From contig NZ_RAHX01000001.1 in the NCBI RefSeq assembly GCF_003605475.1, forward strand, positions 248,001-312,000: DNA of 64,000 nt, given 5' to 3'. This document shows positions 19,706-28,684 of this stretch, one piece after another; the stretch's first letter is position 1; every line of letters begins with the position of its first letter. The translations under genes were made by a program, and so were the position numbers. Below the pieces are notes generated by a model. That model did no database searches. It was not told where the DNA came from and was given only the letters and a program-made list of their open reading frames with translations. The DNA comes from Aurantiacibacter aquimixticola. GTDB taxonomy: Bacteria > Pseudomonadota > Alphaproteobacteria > Sphingomonadales > Sphingomonadaceae.

Positions 19706-20559
19706 GGGCGCTGCTTGAACGCCCAGCGCAGCGTGCCGCCAAGACCGTTGGTGACGAGGCGAGAGGGCAGCGCGGCGAGGCCCGGGCTCTCCAACCCCAG
19801 CATGGTCCTCGCGAAGGGCGGCAGCAGATTGACCGCGGCATTGGCGAGAAAGGGCTGGATCGCTCCCGCAGCACCCGGTGTCTTGCCCTCGACGATCAGC
19901 TCCGCAACTTCGCGCGCTTCCGGTCCGGCGGATAATTCGCCGCGCATGTCGCGGAAGATCGCCTGAGCCTCGGCCTTCGTTTCCGGCACCGGGTCCGCGC
20001 CAAGCTTGCGCGCGATAAGGGCGAACTGGCGGAAATACTCGTCTTGCTCAGACAAGGGCATGTCGGGACGGACATGGACGAGCCACGCCTCGAGAAACAT
20101 GAGCGCTTCCGTCACATGCACCCAGGCGAGCGTGCGCGGATCGGTGGCGGAATAGGGCGTGCCGTCGGGCAGCGTGCCCTTCACCTGCTTATGAATACGA
20201 TTGACCCGCTCGATGGCCTCGTCGGCGGCGTCCCGGTGGCCATAAGTGGTCACGGCGATAAAGCGCGCCGTGCGGCGCAATCGGCCATGCATGTCCGCGC
20301 GGAAATTGGAGTATTCCAGAACGCCGCGCAGCGCGTGCGGGTGGAGCATCTGCAGCAGCAGAGCGGCCATGCCTCCCACCATCATGCTCACCACATCGGC
20401 ATGGACCATGCGGACCGGTGTGTCCTTGGCGAAATAGGCGTCGTCCGATGGCGGCACGGGCGCTTCGCCGCTGGCGGTGTCGTTGAAAACGCCGCGCACG
20501 CCCTCGACCAGCTTCAGCCGGAGAAATTCTGCTGGATCGAAAAGCGCGCGACCGGCCAT
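19702..20559 (-). CDS. MpaB/DUF2236-family oxygenase-like protein
   Basis: The 285-residue protein has the pattern of the rubber-oxygenase / MpaB catalytic family (DUF2236): LQMLHPHALRGVLEYSNFRADMHGRLRRTARFI, which has the conserved His and RT motif, then TYGHRDAADEAIERVNRIHKQVKG and YSATDPRTLAWVHVTEALMFLEAW. Members bind heme b and some cleave polyisoprene or other substrates; the substrate here is unknown. ATG 20559 (MAGRALFDPAEF) is used. It follows the broken GST gene by 31 bases on the same strand. Confidence 0.85.
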   Translation of the reverse strand: MAGRALFDPAEFLRLKLVEGVRGVFNDTASGEAPVPPSDDAYFAKDTPVRMVHADVVSMMVGGMAALLLQMLHPHALRGVLEYSNFRADMHGRLRRTARFIAVTTYGHRDAADEAIERVNRIHKQVKGTLPDGTPYSATDPRTLAWVHVTEALMFLEAWLVHVRPDMPLSEQDEYFRQFALIARKLGADPVPETKAEAQAIFRDMRGELSAGPEAREVAELIVEGKTPGAAGAIQPFLANAAVNLLPPFARTMLGLESPGLAALPSRLVTNGLGGTLRWAFKQRP

Positions 20560-20590
20560 GCGAGCGATATAGTCCGTTTGGTGGCGCTTT

Positions 20591-21196
20591 TCAGCCCCCT
20601 GCTGCGCCGGTGCTGCGCTTGTATGCGTCGCGGGCGCGCAATCGTTTGGCATAGGCGGCAAAGCTGTCGCGCGCCGGCATGGTCTCGAATTGCAGGCCCC
20701 AGTCCACCGCCGCGCCGACATAGACGTCCGCCATGGTGAAGCGCTTCCCGCAAACGTAGTCGCGGCTCGATAAACAGCCATCGAGCGTGTCCATCACCCG
20801 GTCGTAGCTTCCGAAACCGGCCATGCCTTCCTGCTAAGCGCCCTTCGGTTCCCAGCCCATTGCATGATTGGTGACGGCGGCCTCGACCGGCCCTGCGGCG
20901 AAAAACATCCAGCGGAAGTAGTCCGCCTTTTCTTTCTCACGCGGCAGCAGGTCGGGCGCATCCATCTCGGCCAGATAGTGGCAAATCGCAGCCGCTTCCG
21001 TGATCACCCGATCCCCGCCATCGGCGTGGTGGATGATCGTCGGCAACTTCCCCATGGGGTTCGCCTCCAGCAGCGCGGCGGGCTTCGCTTCCCACTCGAC
21101 CTGCACGATCTCCGGCTCGACCCCCGCCTCGGCGAAAGCCCAATGGGCAATCTGCGCGCGGCTCATCGGATTGAAGAAGAAGGTATATTTGCTCAC
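20591..21196 (-). pseudogene. Glutathione S-transferase interrupted by in-frame TAG
   Basis: The reading starts at GTG 21196 (VSKYTFFFNPMSRAQIAHWAF) and is a clear GST: an N-terminal thioredoxin-like part with GKLPTIIHHADGGDRVITEAAAI, then a helical part. At MGWEPKGA it meets TAG (20834-20836), and the same frame continues QEGMAGFGSYDRVMDTLDG to TGA at 20591. Both halves belong to one ~200-residue GST with no frameshift, so a single base change explains the stop. TAG is a normal terminator for neighbouring genes, so suppression is unlikely. It may be a recent pseudogene or a sequencing error. It overlaps the DUF1428 stop by four bases (GTGA). Confidence 0.88.
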
Positions 21197-21552
21197 GAGT
21201 CGCGCCCCATCGTGTAAATGGGTGAGAAGCCACCGTAGATGAGGCGTTTGCCGTCGAAGGGCATGTCGGACATTTCGGCCCAGAAAGGATCGCTTTCCAT
21301 CTTCTCCTCGGCGGCGTCGCAGGTCGCCTTGTCGGGCCAGATCATCCAGGAAAAGACGATCTTCTCGCGCGCCTCCGCCTTCACGGCCCTGCGGAAATCG
21401 GTGAGCTTGCCGTCGGTGACGTTGTCCTCCCACGTCTCCACGATCTCGCTCACGCCGTATTCGCGGAACTTCTCCGCCGATTTCTTCGCAAGCGCCAGAT
21501 ATGCGTTTTTCTTGTCCTCCGGAACCGGAATAAGAAAACCCTGAACGTACAT
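21193..21552 (-). CDS. DUF1428 family protein
   Basis: The conserved small protein has 119 residues and begins MYVQGFLIPVPEDKKNAYLALAKK, the usual N-terminus of DUF1428 members (dimeric alpha-beta barrel fold, unknown function). MIWPDKATCDAAEEKMESDP and MPFDGKRLIYGGF complete the family pattern. Of two close ATGs, 21552 is chosen because GGAGG lies 9 bases upstream; ATG 21558 would be only 3 bases from it. It is coupled to the broken GST downstream. Confidence 0.88.
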   Translation of the reverse strand: MYVQGFLIPVPEDKKNAYLALAKKSAEKFREYGVSEIVETWEDNVTDGKLTDFRRAVKAEAREKIVFSWMIWPDKATCDAAEEKMESDPFWAEMSDMPFDGKRLIYGGFSPIYTMGRDS

Positions 21553-21626
21553 AGCCATTCTCCTCCACCGCGACCCGAATACTGTGTTGCAGGGCCTCCA
21601 TAGCACGTCTAGGCACCGCCGCCGAG

Positions 21627-22610
21627 ATGAACGAGATGACGACGAACAGCGAAACCGGCTCCACCATCATGGCAGCGCCCGACACCGAAGTGGACGTGCG
21701 CGAAACCTTCGGCGTCGATGTCGACATGAAAGTGCCCGCCTTTTCGAAGGCGGACGAGCGCGTTCCCGATACGGACGAAAGCTACGTCTTCGATCCCGAT
21801 ACGACGCTCGCGATCCTGGCGGGCTTCTCCCACAATCGCCGCGTCATGATCCAGGGCTATCACGGCACTGGCAAGTCCACGCATATCGAGCAGGTCGCCG
21901 CGCGTCTCAACTGGCCGACCATCCGCATCAACCTGGACGCGCATATCAGCCGGATCGACTTGATCGGGCGTGATGCCATCGTGCTGCGCGACGGATTGCA
22001 GGTCACCGAATTTCGCGAAGGTCTGCTGCCCTGGGCGCTGCAGCATCCAGTCGCACTGGTATTCGACGAATACGATGCGGGGCGTCCGGACGTGATGTTC
22101 GTCATCCAGCGCGTGCTGGAGCAGGCGGGCAAGCTGACCCTGCTGGACCAGAACCGCGTCATCCGCCCGGATCCGCATTTCCGCATGTTCGCGACGTCCA
22201 ACACGGTGGGGCTGGGCGATACGAGCGGGCTCTATCACGGCACGCAGGCGATCAATCAGGGGCAGATGGACCGCTGGAACATCGTTGTCGGCCTGAATTA
22301 CCTGCCCGCGGAGACCGAGCGCGAGATTGTCGCCGCGAAGACGACGCTGGGCGATGATCTGGTGGCCGACATGATCCGCGTGGCGGACCTGACACGGCAG
22401 GGCTTCATGAACGGCGACATCTCCACCGTGATGAGCCCGCGTACGGTCATCACATGGGCGCAGAACACGGAAATCTTCGGCGATCCCGGCTTTTCTTTCC
22501 GCCTCAGCTTCCTCAACAAATGCGACGAGGCGGAGCGGATGCTGGTTGCGGAATATTACCAGCGCGTGTTCAACAAGGAGCTGCCCGAAAGCGTGGTTTC
22601 CAAGAGCTAG
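21627..22610 (+). CDS. cobS: CobS-like AAA+ ATPase (cobaltochelatase subunit)
   Basis: The 327-residue MoxR-type AAA+ ATPase has a Walker [10 protein letters not shown] (about residues 77-85), Walker B LVFDEYD, sensor region [19 protein letters not shown], and the C-terminal helical part. CobS normally works with CobT (and CobN) to insert cobalt into hydrogenobyrinate diamide. Many alphaproteobacteria keep a CobS/CobT pair near bolA and a J-domain gene, and that context is present here. However, no cobT follows: an unrelated M28 peptidase starts 75 bases downstream. It may serve a chaperone-like role apart from B12 synthesis. Confidence 0.92.
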   Translation: MNEMTTNSETGSTIMAAPDTEVDVRETFGVDVDMKVPAFSKADERVPDTDESYVFDPDTTLAILAGFSHNRRVMIQGYHGTGKSTHIEQVAARLNWPTIRINLDAHISRIDLIGRDAIVLRDGLQVTEFREGLLPWALQHPVALVFDEYDAGRPDVMFVIQRVLEQAGKLTLLDQNRVIRPDPHFRMFATSNTVGLGDTSGLYHGTQAINQGQMDRWNIVVGLNYLPAETEREIVAAKTTLGDDLVADMIRVADLTRQGFMNGDISTVMSPRTVITWAQNTEIFGDPGFSFRLSFLNKCDEAERMLVAEYYQRVFNKELPESVVSKS

Positions 22611-22684
22611 CCCTTGCGCGCACGCCCCGGCTGTGGTGCTATCCGTTCAGCACCGATTACAACGCAGATGGGCACGCGTAACTC

Positions 22685-24301
22685 ATGAAAAAATTTCTCC
22701 TTCTCGGCGCGTTTGCGCTGGCCGCTTCCGCCACTCCGGCGCTCGCCGAAGATCCGGTGACGGATCGCGCCACGCTGGAACGCGATGTGCGCGTTCTTGC
22801 CGATGACGACATGGAAGGGCGCGAGGCGGGAACGCCCGGCTACGACCGTGCGGCTGCCTATGTCGCCAGCCGCTTCGCCGATATGGGCCTCGAGCCCGGC
22901 GGAGACGATGGCGACTGGTATCAGCGTTTCGGCCTCGTGCGTCATTCCGCGGCGCGCGACAGCCGCCTCTCGATCCGCGGTGCCGATGGCAGCGACATAA
23001 AGGCGACTTTCGGCGAAGACTTCGTCGGCGGCGGAATCGCCAGCGCTAGCGGCGACAGCGTAACGGCCGAAATGGTCTTCGTGGGTTACGGCCTCGACCT
23101 GCCCGATCTCGGCTATGACGATCTTTCCGGCGTCGATCTCGAAGGCAAGATCGCACTCTGGACGTTTGCCGTGCCAGAGGGCCTCGACTCGCTCGAGACG
23201 ATCCACATCCAGCGTTCCGCCATGCAGCGCTTCGCCGCGCGCGGCGCGGTCGGTGCGATCATGCTGTGGACGCCCTCCATGGATGAGCGGATCAATTGGG
23301 AACGCGGTCGCAACTTCATCGGCCGTGTCGGCGGCGTGACGTGGATGGGTCCGGACGGCGTTGCCCATGACGATGCGCGCGGGATGGAATTCTCGCTCAT
23401 CGCTTCGCCCGAGCTTTCCCGCCGACTGCTGCAAGGCCAGCCGCTCGACTACGAAGCTTTCTCTGCTGCGCAGGCGAACGATCTCGCCGTCGTGCCCAGT
23501 TTCGCGACCGGTATGACCGCCCGCGTCGCTTACGAAAACGCATTCGAGCCGATGCTGGAAACGAGCAATGTGATCGCCATCCAGCCCGGCACAGATCCCA
23601 GCGTGGCGGACCAGTATATCGTCGTGACCGCGCATCTCGACCACGAAGGGGCCAATGGCGAGGGGCCCGATCCGATCTATAACGGCGCGATGGACAATGC
23701 GACCGGAACGGCCGCGATGCTCGAAATGGCGAGGCTGTTTGCGGCCCAGCCGCAGCGCCGCCCGGTCATGTTCGTTGCACTGGGCGCGGAAGAGCTGGGT
23801 CTGCTCGGCTCGTCCTACCACGCGGCCAATCCCGGACTTGAGCAGGGCTATCTGGCGGCCAACGTCAATGTCGACATGCCGGTGCTGACCTGGCCTTTTT
23901 CGGACATCGTCGCCTTCGGCGCAGACCGCTCCAACCTGCTTGGCGAAGTCTCCAGCGCGGTGAACGAGTATGACCTGAAGCTGGTGCCTGATCCCAATCC
24001 GAGCGAAGCGTTCTTCTTCCGCTCCGATCAGTATTCCTACGTCCAGGCGGGCATTCCGGCCGTCTATGTCGAGCTCGGCTTCGGCAATGGCGGGGACGTT
24101 GCGCAGGAATCTTTCTTGAGCACACATTACCACAAAGTGTCGGATGAGGCGGACCTCGTGGACTACGAACAGCTCGGTCGCTTCGCCGACGTTGCGTATC
24201 TCGTCACTCGCAATATCGCCAATATGGACGCGCAACCGGCCTGGAACGCGGGTGATTTCTTCGAGCGAGCCTTCCCCCGCCGCGTTCCGATCGGTAAATG
24301 A
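22685..24301 (+). CDS. Exported M28-family metallopeptidase
   Basis: The 538-residue protein begins MKKFLLLGAFALAASATPALAE, a signal peptide, so it is periplasmic or secreted. A protease-associated-like domain lies in the first half. The zinc site of M28 aminopeptidases is complete: His in VTAHLDHEG, Asp in YNGAMDNATGT, the Glu pair in VALGAEELGLLG, Asp in NVNVDMPV and His in THYHKVSDEAD. It likely trims amino acids from peptide N-termini. It lies between cobS and a decayed second protease gene. Confidence 0.93.
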   Translation: MKKFLLLGAFALAASATPALAEDPVTDRATLERDVRVLADDDMEGREAGTPGYDRAAAYVASRFADMGLEPGGDDGDWYQRFGLVRHSAARDSRLSIRGADGSDIKATFGEDFVGGGIASASGDSVTAEMVFVGYGLDLPDLGYDDLSGVDLEGKIALWTFAVPEGLDSLETIHIQRSAMQRFAARGAVGAIMLWTPSMDERINWERGRNFIGRVGGVTWMGPDGVAHDDARGMEFSLIASPELSRRLLQGQPLDYEAFSAAQANDLAVVPSFATGMTARVAYENAFEPMLETSNVIAIQPGTDPSVADQYIVVTAHLDHEGANGEGPDPIYNGAMDNATGTAAMLEMARLFAAQPQRRPVMFVALGAEELGLLGSSYHAANPGLEQGYLAANVNVDMPVLTWPFSDIVAFGADRSNLLGEVSSAVNEYDLKLVPDPNPSEAFFFRSDQYSYVQAGIPAVYVELGFGNGGDVAQESFLSTHYHKVSDEADLVDYEQLGRFADVAYLVTRNIANMDAQPAWNAGDFFERAFPRRVPIGK

Positions 24302-24418
24302 TCGCGCGCGCCATCGCGAGGCTATGAAGGTTCGCGACGGGGCGTGGCGAAGCGCGGACCATTCCATGCATATTAACCATGCCCGGCATTGCCAGCCCCC
24401 GATTGCCCGGTAACATCC

Positions 24419-25242
24419 ATGCTCGCAGCCGGGTTCGGCGGTACTTTCCTGGACAATTCGGGGACGCATGTGAAAAGGGATTTCCAGTTCGAGCCGATCG
24501 ATGGGCTCGAGCTCGCCACCAACGGGCTGGTCTCGCAGGGAAGTGCCGTCGGGCGCGGCGGCGAATTGCCGCCAGTTGGGCGGCGTGGCGCAAATGGCGA
24601 CGTCACCATCGTCGATCTGGTGCACACCTCCACCGAAGACGACTTCTTCTACGCCAAGCCGGATGGTGCCGATAAGCCCGGCAAAGGTGGGGGTGGCGGC
24701 GGTGGCGGCGGTTTCACGCCCGACGCTTATACCAGCGGACCGGCCGATGCCTCTGCAGATTTCAACATCACCATCGTCTTCGAAGGCACGTGGACGCAGT
24801 CGCTCTACGATATTTTCGTGGCTGCGGCAGACTTCTACACCGCGCTGATCGCCGGGAATTCGACCTTGCCGATGCCAGCGATTTCGAAGCTGCCGGCCTG
24901 TTCGACGATATCGTGCTGCACGAAATGGGCCATGCGCTCGGCTTCGGCACGATCCGGGATCGCCTTGGCCTGATCAATCCGGACAACAGCTTTGCAGGCG
25001 AACTCGCCCAGGCGGAATCGCTCGTCGAATTCGGCATCAGCCGGATCGAAGTGGAGACCGATGGCGGGCCGGGCACCGCGTGCGGCCATTGGGACGACGA
25101 CACCTACACCAACGAGCTGATGACCGGCTTCATCTCCGACCCGAACTATTACAGCTAGTAGAGCGCAGCTTCCTATGGCGATCTCGGCTACCAGCTGGCG
25201 GACAATTTCCGCGCGGTGGTGGACGAACTCAATATCGCCTGA
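24419..25242 (+). pseudogene. Decayed leishmanolysin-like zinc protease
   Basis: Fragments of a metzincin-type protease lie in two frames. The first frame (ATG 24419) encodes an N-terminal region with a poly-Gly linker, then FNITIVFEGTWTQSLYDIFVAAADFYTALI. Homologues usually continue for several tens of residues before the active site; here the frame changes at about 24850-24856 and continues FDLADASDFEAAGLFDDIVLHEMGHALGFG, so a deletion plus frameshift is inferred. The zinc motif HEMGHALGFG and ETDGGPGTACGHWDDDT are intact. After DPNYYS two consecutive TAG codons (25156-25161) interrupt, yet the frame goes on SAASYGDLGYQLADNF to TGA at 25240-25242. Three lesions make a functional product unlikely. 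Confidence 0.85.
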
Positions 25243-25264
25243 GCCATGTGGCACAGGCAAATCG

Positions 25265-25298
25265 AAGGGGCGGGCGTTGGGAGCGACCGCCCCTTTGT
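25265..25298 (+). terminator. Hairpin terminator after decayed protease
   Basis: A 9-bp stem, AAGGGGCGG (25265-25273) with CCGCCCCTT (25287-25295), is followed by a short T-rich TGTAT. It lies 22 bases beyond the last stop of the broken protease and upstream of the PBP gene. The T-run is short, so strength is uncertain. Confidence 0.6.
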
Positions 25299-25403
25299 AT
25301 TCGTCGTCACCGCATATTCAGCGGCAGCGGGGCAGCGACAGGCCATGACGCAAAAGCGCTCGCATCTGCTGTGTTGCACTGCTAACACGCCCCGGTGACC
25401 GGC

Positions 25404-27566
25404 ATGTGGCGATTCCCTTTCCAAAAGCGCGCGCGCGAAGAGCTGCGCGGTGACTGGTCGGAACGCGATCTCGCTTTAGAGGATGCGCCATGGTCGCCGC
25501 TGCACGGCCTGGACGACATGGATCGCGGGGATCGTCGCCCGCCCGAATTCGAAGAACCCTCGCGCTATGCCCGCGGCTGGCGCCGGTTCATGCCGGGACG
25601 CGTGCGGGACCGATCGTGGCTGTGGTGGATCAGCCGCTGGATCGCAGCCATCCTGCTGATCTTCATGCTGCTTGTCGGCTATCTCGCTGTTACCGCACCG
25701 CTCAACAAGTCGCTCCAGCCGATCGCGCCGCCGCAGATCACGCTGCTGGCGGCAGACGGAACGCCGATCGCCCGCAATGGCGCAATGGTGGACGAGCCGG
25801 TGGAGATCGCGGACTTGCCGGACCATGTGATCCAACCTTTCCTCGCCATCGAGGATAGGCGGTTCTACGATCACTGGGGCGTCGATCCGCGCGGCATTGC
25901 GCGCGCTGCCTTCACCGGTGTGGGCGGCGGCTCTACCATCACCCAGCAGTTGGCGAAGTTCACCTTCCTCAGCCCCGAACAGACGCTGACGCGAAAGGCG
26001 CGAGAGGCGCTTATCGCTTTCTGGCTGGAAGCGTGGCTGACCAAGGACGAGATCCTCGAACGCTACCTCTCCAATGCCTATTTCGGCGACAATATGTATG
26101 GCATTCGCGCAGCGAGCCTGCATTATTTCTACCGGCACCCGGAAAATCTGAAGCCGGAGCAGGCGGCGATGCTGGCGGGCCTTCTGCAGGCACCCAGCCG
26201 TCTCGCGCCAACGCGCAATCCGGACCTCGCGGCAAAGCGATATGCGCTCGTGAAGAATGCGATGGTCGCGGCAGGATATCTGACGCAGGAGCAGGCCGAT
26301 GCAATGCGCGTGCCCGCGCTCGACGTGCGAACACGCAACGATTTGCCCACGGGCACCTACTTCGCCGACTGGGCCCTGCCCGAAGCGCGCGAACTGTCCG
26401 ATATATCCTACTCCCGCCAGACGCTGACGACGACGCTGGATTCGCGGCTGCAGGGCATCGCGCGCCGCGTCATCGATCGCGCGCCGCTGGGAGAGGCGCA
26501 GGTGGCGCTCGTCGCGATGCGAACCAATGGCGAAGTCGTCGCAATGATCGGCGGCAAGGATTATTCGCAAAGCCCGTTCAACCGCGCCACGCAGGCCCGC
26601 CGACAACCGGGATCCACCTTCAAACTGTTCGTCTATCTCGCCGCGCTGCGCGATGGCTGGGATGCCGACGACACGATCGCCAACACCGAATTCACGAGCG
26701 GCAGCTATCGCCCCAGCAACTATAACAGCCGCTATTCGGATGAGCTGACGCTCCGTGAGGCGTTTGCACAGAGCTCCAACGTGGCCGCCGTGCGCCTGTT
26801 CAACGCGGTGGGCAGTGAAGCCGTAATCGAGACCGCGCGCGATCTGGGCGTCACTTCTGCGTTGCCGACGGGCGATCCCAGCCTCGCGCTCGGCACCAGC
26901 ACGATGAGCCTGCTCGAGCTGACTGCCGCCTACGCCGGCGTCGCCGCCAATGCCTATCCGATCGAAGCGCGCGCCTTCCCCGCGGAAGAAGAGGGCTGGT
27001 TCGACTGGCTCGCCGATGGGCGCGGCAGCCTCAATCGATCGGACCATCAGCAGATGCTGGAACTGCTTCGCGGTGCGATCAATAACGGCACCGGCAGCGC
27101 GGCGACGCTGTCTGTGCCGAATTTCGGCAAGACCGGCACGACGCAGAACAATCGCGACGCGCTGTTCGTAGGCTTTGCCGGCGATCTGGTGGTGGGCGTG
27201 TGGATCGGAAACGATGACAATTCGCCGCTGGACGGTGTTACCGGTGGGGGCCTTCCCGCCCGCATCTGGCGCGATTTCATGCGCGGCGCGCTGGGCACGG
27301 AAGCCGCTCCGCCGCGGCCCACTCCGTCACCCGATCCCAGCGGCCCGGTTGAGCCGCTCGACGTCCCCGACCTGGAGGACATTCCGCTCGGTGACGGCCG
27401 CCGCCTGATCATCCGGGACGGCGAAGCGATTATCGTGACCGATATCGATGGCGTGCCGGTCGAAGTCGGCGTGCGCGACGGGGATTTTTCTTTCGAGGTC
27501 GATGAAGAGGCTGCCGAGAGGCGGATAGAGGAGGCGTTGCGGCGTGAGGCCGAACCGGTGCCTTAG
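25404..27566 (+). CDS. Class A penicillin-binding protein (PBP1A-like)
   Basis: The bifunctional peptidoglycan synthase has about 720 residues. A charged cytoplasmic N-terminus of ~70 residues is followed by one membrane anchor (about residues 74-96). The glycosyltransferase domain has catalytic Glu150 in AIEDRRFYDHWGVDPRG and the GGGSTITQQLAK motif. The transpeptidase domain has the SxxK serine (about 404, GSTFK), SSN (QSSNVAAVR) and KTG (FGKTGTTQ). The C-terminus is acidic and Pro-rich. ATG 25404 is taken; GTG 25395, three codons earlier, is an alternative. It probably works with elongation or division machinery at the inner membrane. Confidence 0.95.
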   Translation: MWRFPFQKRAREELRGDWSERDLALEDAPWSPLHGLDDMDRGDRRPPEFEEPSRYARGWRRFMPGRVRDRSWLWWISRWIAAILLIFMLLVGYLAVTAPLNKSLQPIAPPQITLLAADGTPIARNGAMVDEPVEIADLPDHVIQPFLAIEDRRFYDHWGVDPRGIARAAFTGVGGGSTITQQLAKFTFLSPEQTLTRKAREALIAFWLEAWLTKDEILERYLSNAYFGDNMYGIRAASLHYFYRHPENLKPEQAAMLAGLLQAPSRLAPTRNPDLAAKRYALVKNAMVAAGYLTQEQADAMRVPALDVRTRNDLPTGTYFADWALPEARELSDISYSRQTLTTTLDSRLQGIARRVIDRAPLGEAQVALVAMRTNGEVVAMIGGKDYSQSPFNRATQARRQPGSTFKLFVYLAALRDGWDADDTIANTEFTSGSYRPSNYNSRYSDELTLREAFAQSSNVAAVRLFNAVGSEAVIETARDLGVTSALPTGDPSLALGTSTMSLLELTAAYAGVAANAYPIEARAFPAEEEGWFDWLADGRGSLNRSDHQQMLELLRGAINNGTGSAATLSVPNFGKTGTTQNNRDALFVGFAGDLVVGVWIGNDDNSPLDGVTGGGLPARIWRDFMRGALGTEAAPPRPTPSPDPSGPVEPLDVPDLEDIPLGDGRRLIIRDGEAIIVTDIDGVPVEVGVRDGDFSFEVDEEAAERRIEEALRREAEPVP

Positions 27567-27571
27567 GCGAA

Positions 27572-28684
27572 TTAGTTCTGCGGCGTCACCAGATACTTCT
27601 CTCCGGTCGCCATCTGTGCGTAATCCGTGATCGCATCCTTGGTCAGCATTCCCTCCAGCCCGACGCGAGCCTTGTAGCTGCTGGCGAAAGTGGAGGTGAG
27701 GCCATCGACGATCCGCGTCCGCAGACTCATCAGTGTCGGCATGTCGCAGCTCGCAAGGAAGGGCATGAGCAGCCAGCCCGAGATCGTCCAGCCGAAGCCG
27801 TAGCTGGGCGTCAGGATCGTCGGAGATAGGTCGAGCCGGCCGTAGATATACATCTTCTTCGCCTGGTCGGAGCCGTAGCGGCTGTATTCGCTCATGTCCT
27901 TCGCCGCGACGCGCTCCATGGCGCGCAGGCAGGTGTCGGTCGTGGTCCCGCCGCCAATGGGATCGAAGCCGAGAAAAGCCTTCGTCTCTCCGATTGCGCC
28001 TGCGAGTTGCTTTTCGAAATCGTCATCGGAAGAGTTGACCGTATGGCTCGCGCCCTGATCCTTCAATAGCGAGGCCTGCTCCTCCCGACGCACGATATTG
28101 ACCAGCACCATGCCGTCCTCTTGGCAAATACGGTTCAGCATCTGGCCGAGATTGCTGGCCGCAGCGGCATGGATCATCGCATCATGCCCTTCGCGCTTCG
28201 CCGTCTCGACGAAGCCGAGCGCCGTCATCGGGTTGACGAAGCTGGACGCGCCTTGCTCGGCCGTGTGTTCGCCCAGCGGGATGCACATCATCGCATCGGC
28301 AATGGCATATTCGCTAAAGGCATTACCGGGCACGCAGGCGACCCGCTGCCCCAGCAGGGCCTGCGCCATCTCGTCATCGCCAGCCGCGACCACCGTGCCC
28401 GCGCCTTCATTGCCGACCGTCTGCGGTTTGCCGTGCCGCGACGACTGCGCCGCTGCCACCTGCGGGTGCAGCTGCATCTCGATCTTGCCGGGGAAATATT
28501 CGGCGTTCTCCAGATCCGCGCCGGTCGTCATCAGGAATAGGTCGGACGGGTTGATCGGCGCGGCTTCCATGCGGACGAGCACCTGGTTGCCCGTCGGCTC
28601 GGGAAAGTCGTGCTCCTGCAATTCCAGCACCAGCGTGCCGTCCTGCGAAAGCGTCGATACGAGTTGGCGGCCGGTTGTGGTCAT
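27572..28684 (-). CDS. MDR-family zinc-type alcohol dehydrogenase / quinone reductase-like
   Basis: The 370-residue medium-chain dehydrogenase/reductase has an N-terminal GroES-like domain with EAAPINPSDLFLM and VGNEGAGTVVAAG, and a nucleotide-binding domain around IHAAAASNLGQMLNRICQEDG. The catalytic zinc ligands of true alcohol dehydrogenases are not apparent, so it is closer to quinone oxidoreductases acting with NAD(P)H. Substrate unknown. Its stop is 5 bases from the convergent PBP stop, and truA ends immediately upstream of its ATG. Confidence 0.88.
   Translation of the reverse strand: MTTTGRQLVSTLSQDGTLVLELQEHDFPEPTGNQVLVRMEAAPINPSDLFLMTTGADLENAEYFPGKIEMQLHPQVAAAQSSRHGKPQTVGNEGAGTVVAAGDDEMAQALLGQRVACVPGNAFSEYAIADAMMCIPLGEHTAEQGASSFVNPMTALGFVETAKREGHDAMIHAAAASNLGQMLNRICQEDGMVLVNIVRREEQASLLKDQGASHTVNSSDDDFEKQLAGAIGETKAFLGFDPIGGGTTTDTCLRAMERVAAKDMSEYSRYGSDQAKKMYIYGRLDLSPTILTPSYGFGWTISGWLLMPFLASCDMPTLMSLRTRIVDGLTSTFASSYKARVGLEGMLTKDAITDYAQMATGEKYLVTPQN

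Noticed and set aside
22607..24625. A 672-codon open frame on the minus strand opposite cobS/M28 peptidase
   Set aside because: It is antisense to a well-supported M28 peptidase with signal peptide and full zinc site; its own translation has no family pattern and is His/Arg/Asp rich, as expected of antisense in GC-rich DNA.
20834..25161. TAG recoding (amber read as sense)
   Set aside because: TAG terminates several intact genes here, for example the receptor, cobS and hprK, and no suppressor tRNA or PylS gene is visible; pseudogenes are simpler.
25476..27047. Long minus-strand frame opposite the class A PBP
   Set aside because: Antisense of a gene with intact SxxK, SSN and KTG motifs; no independent support.
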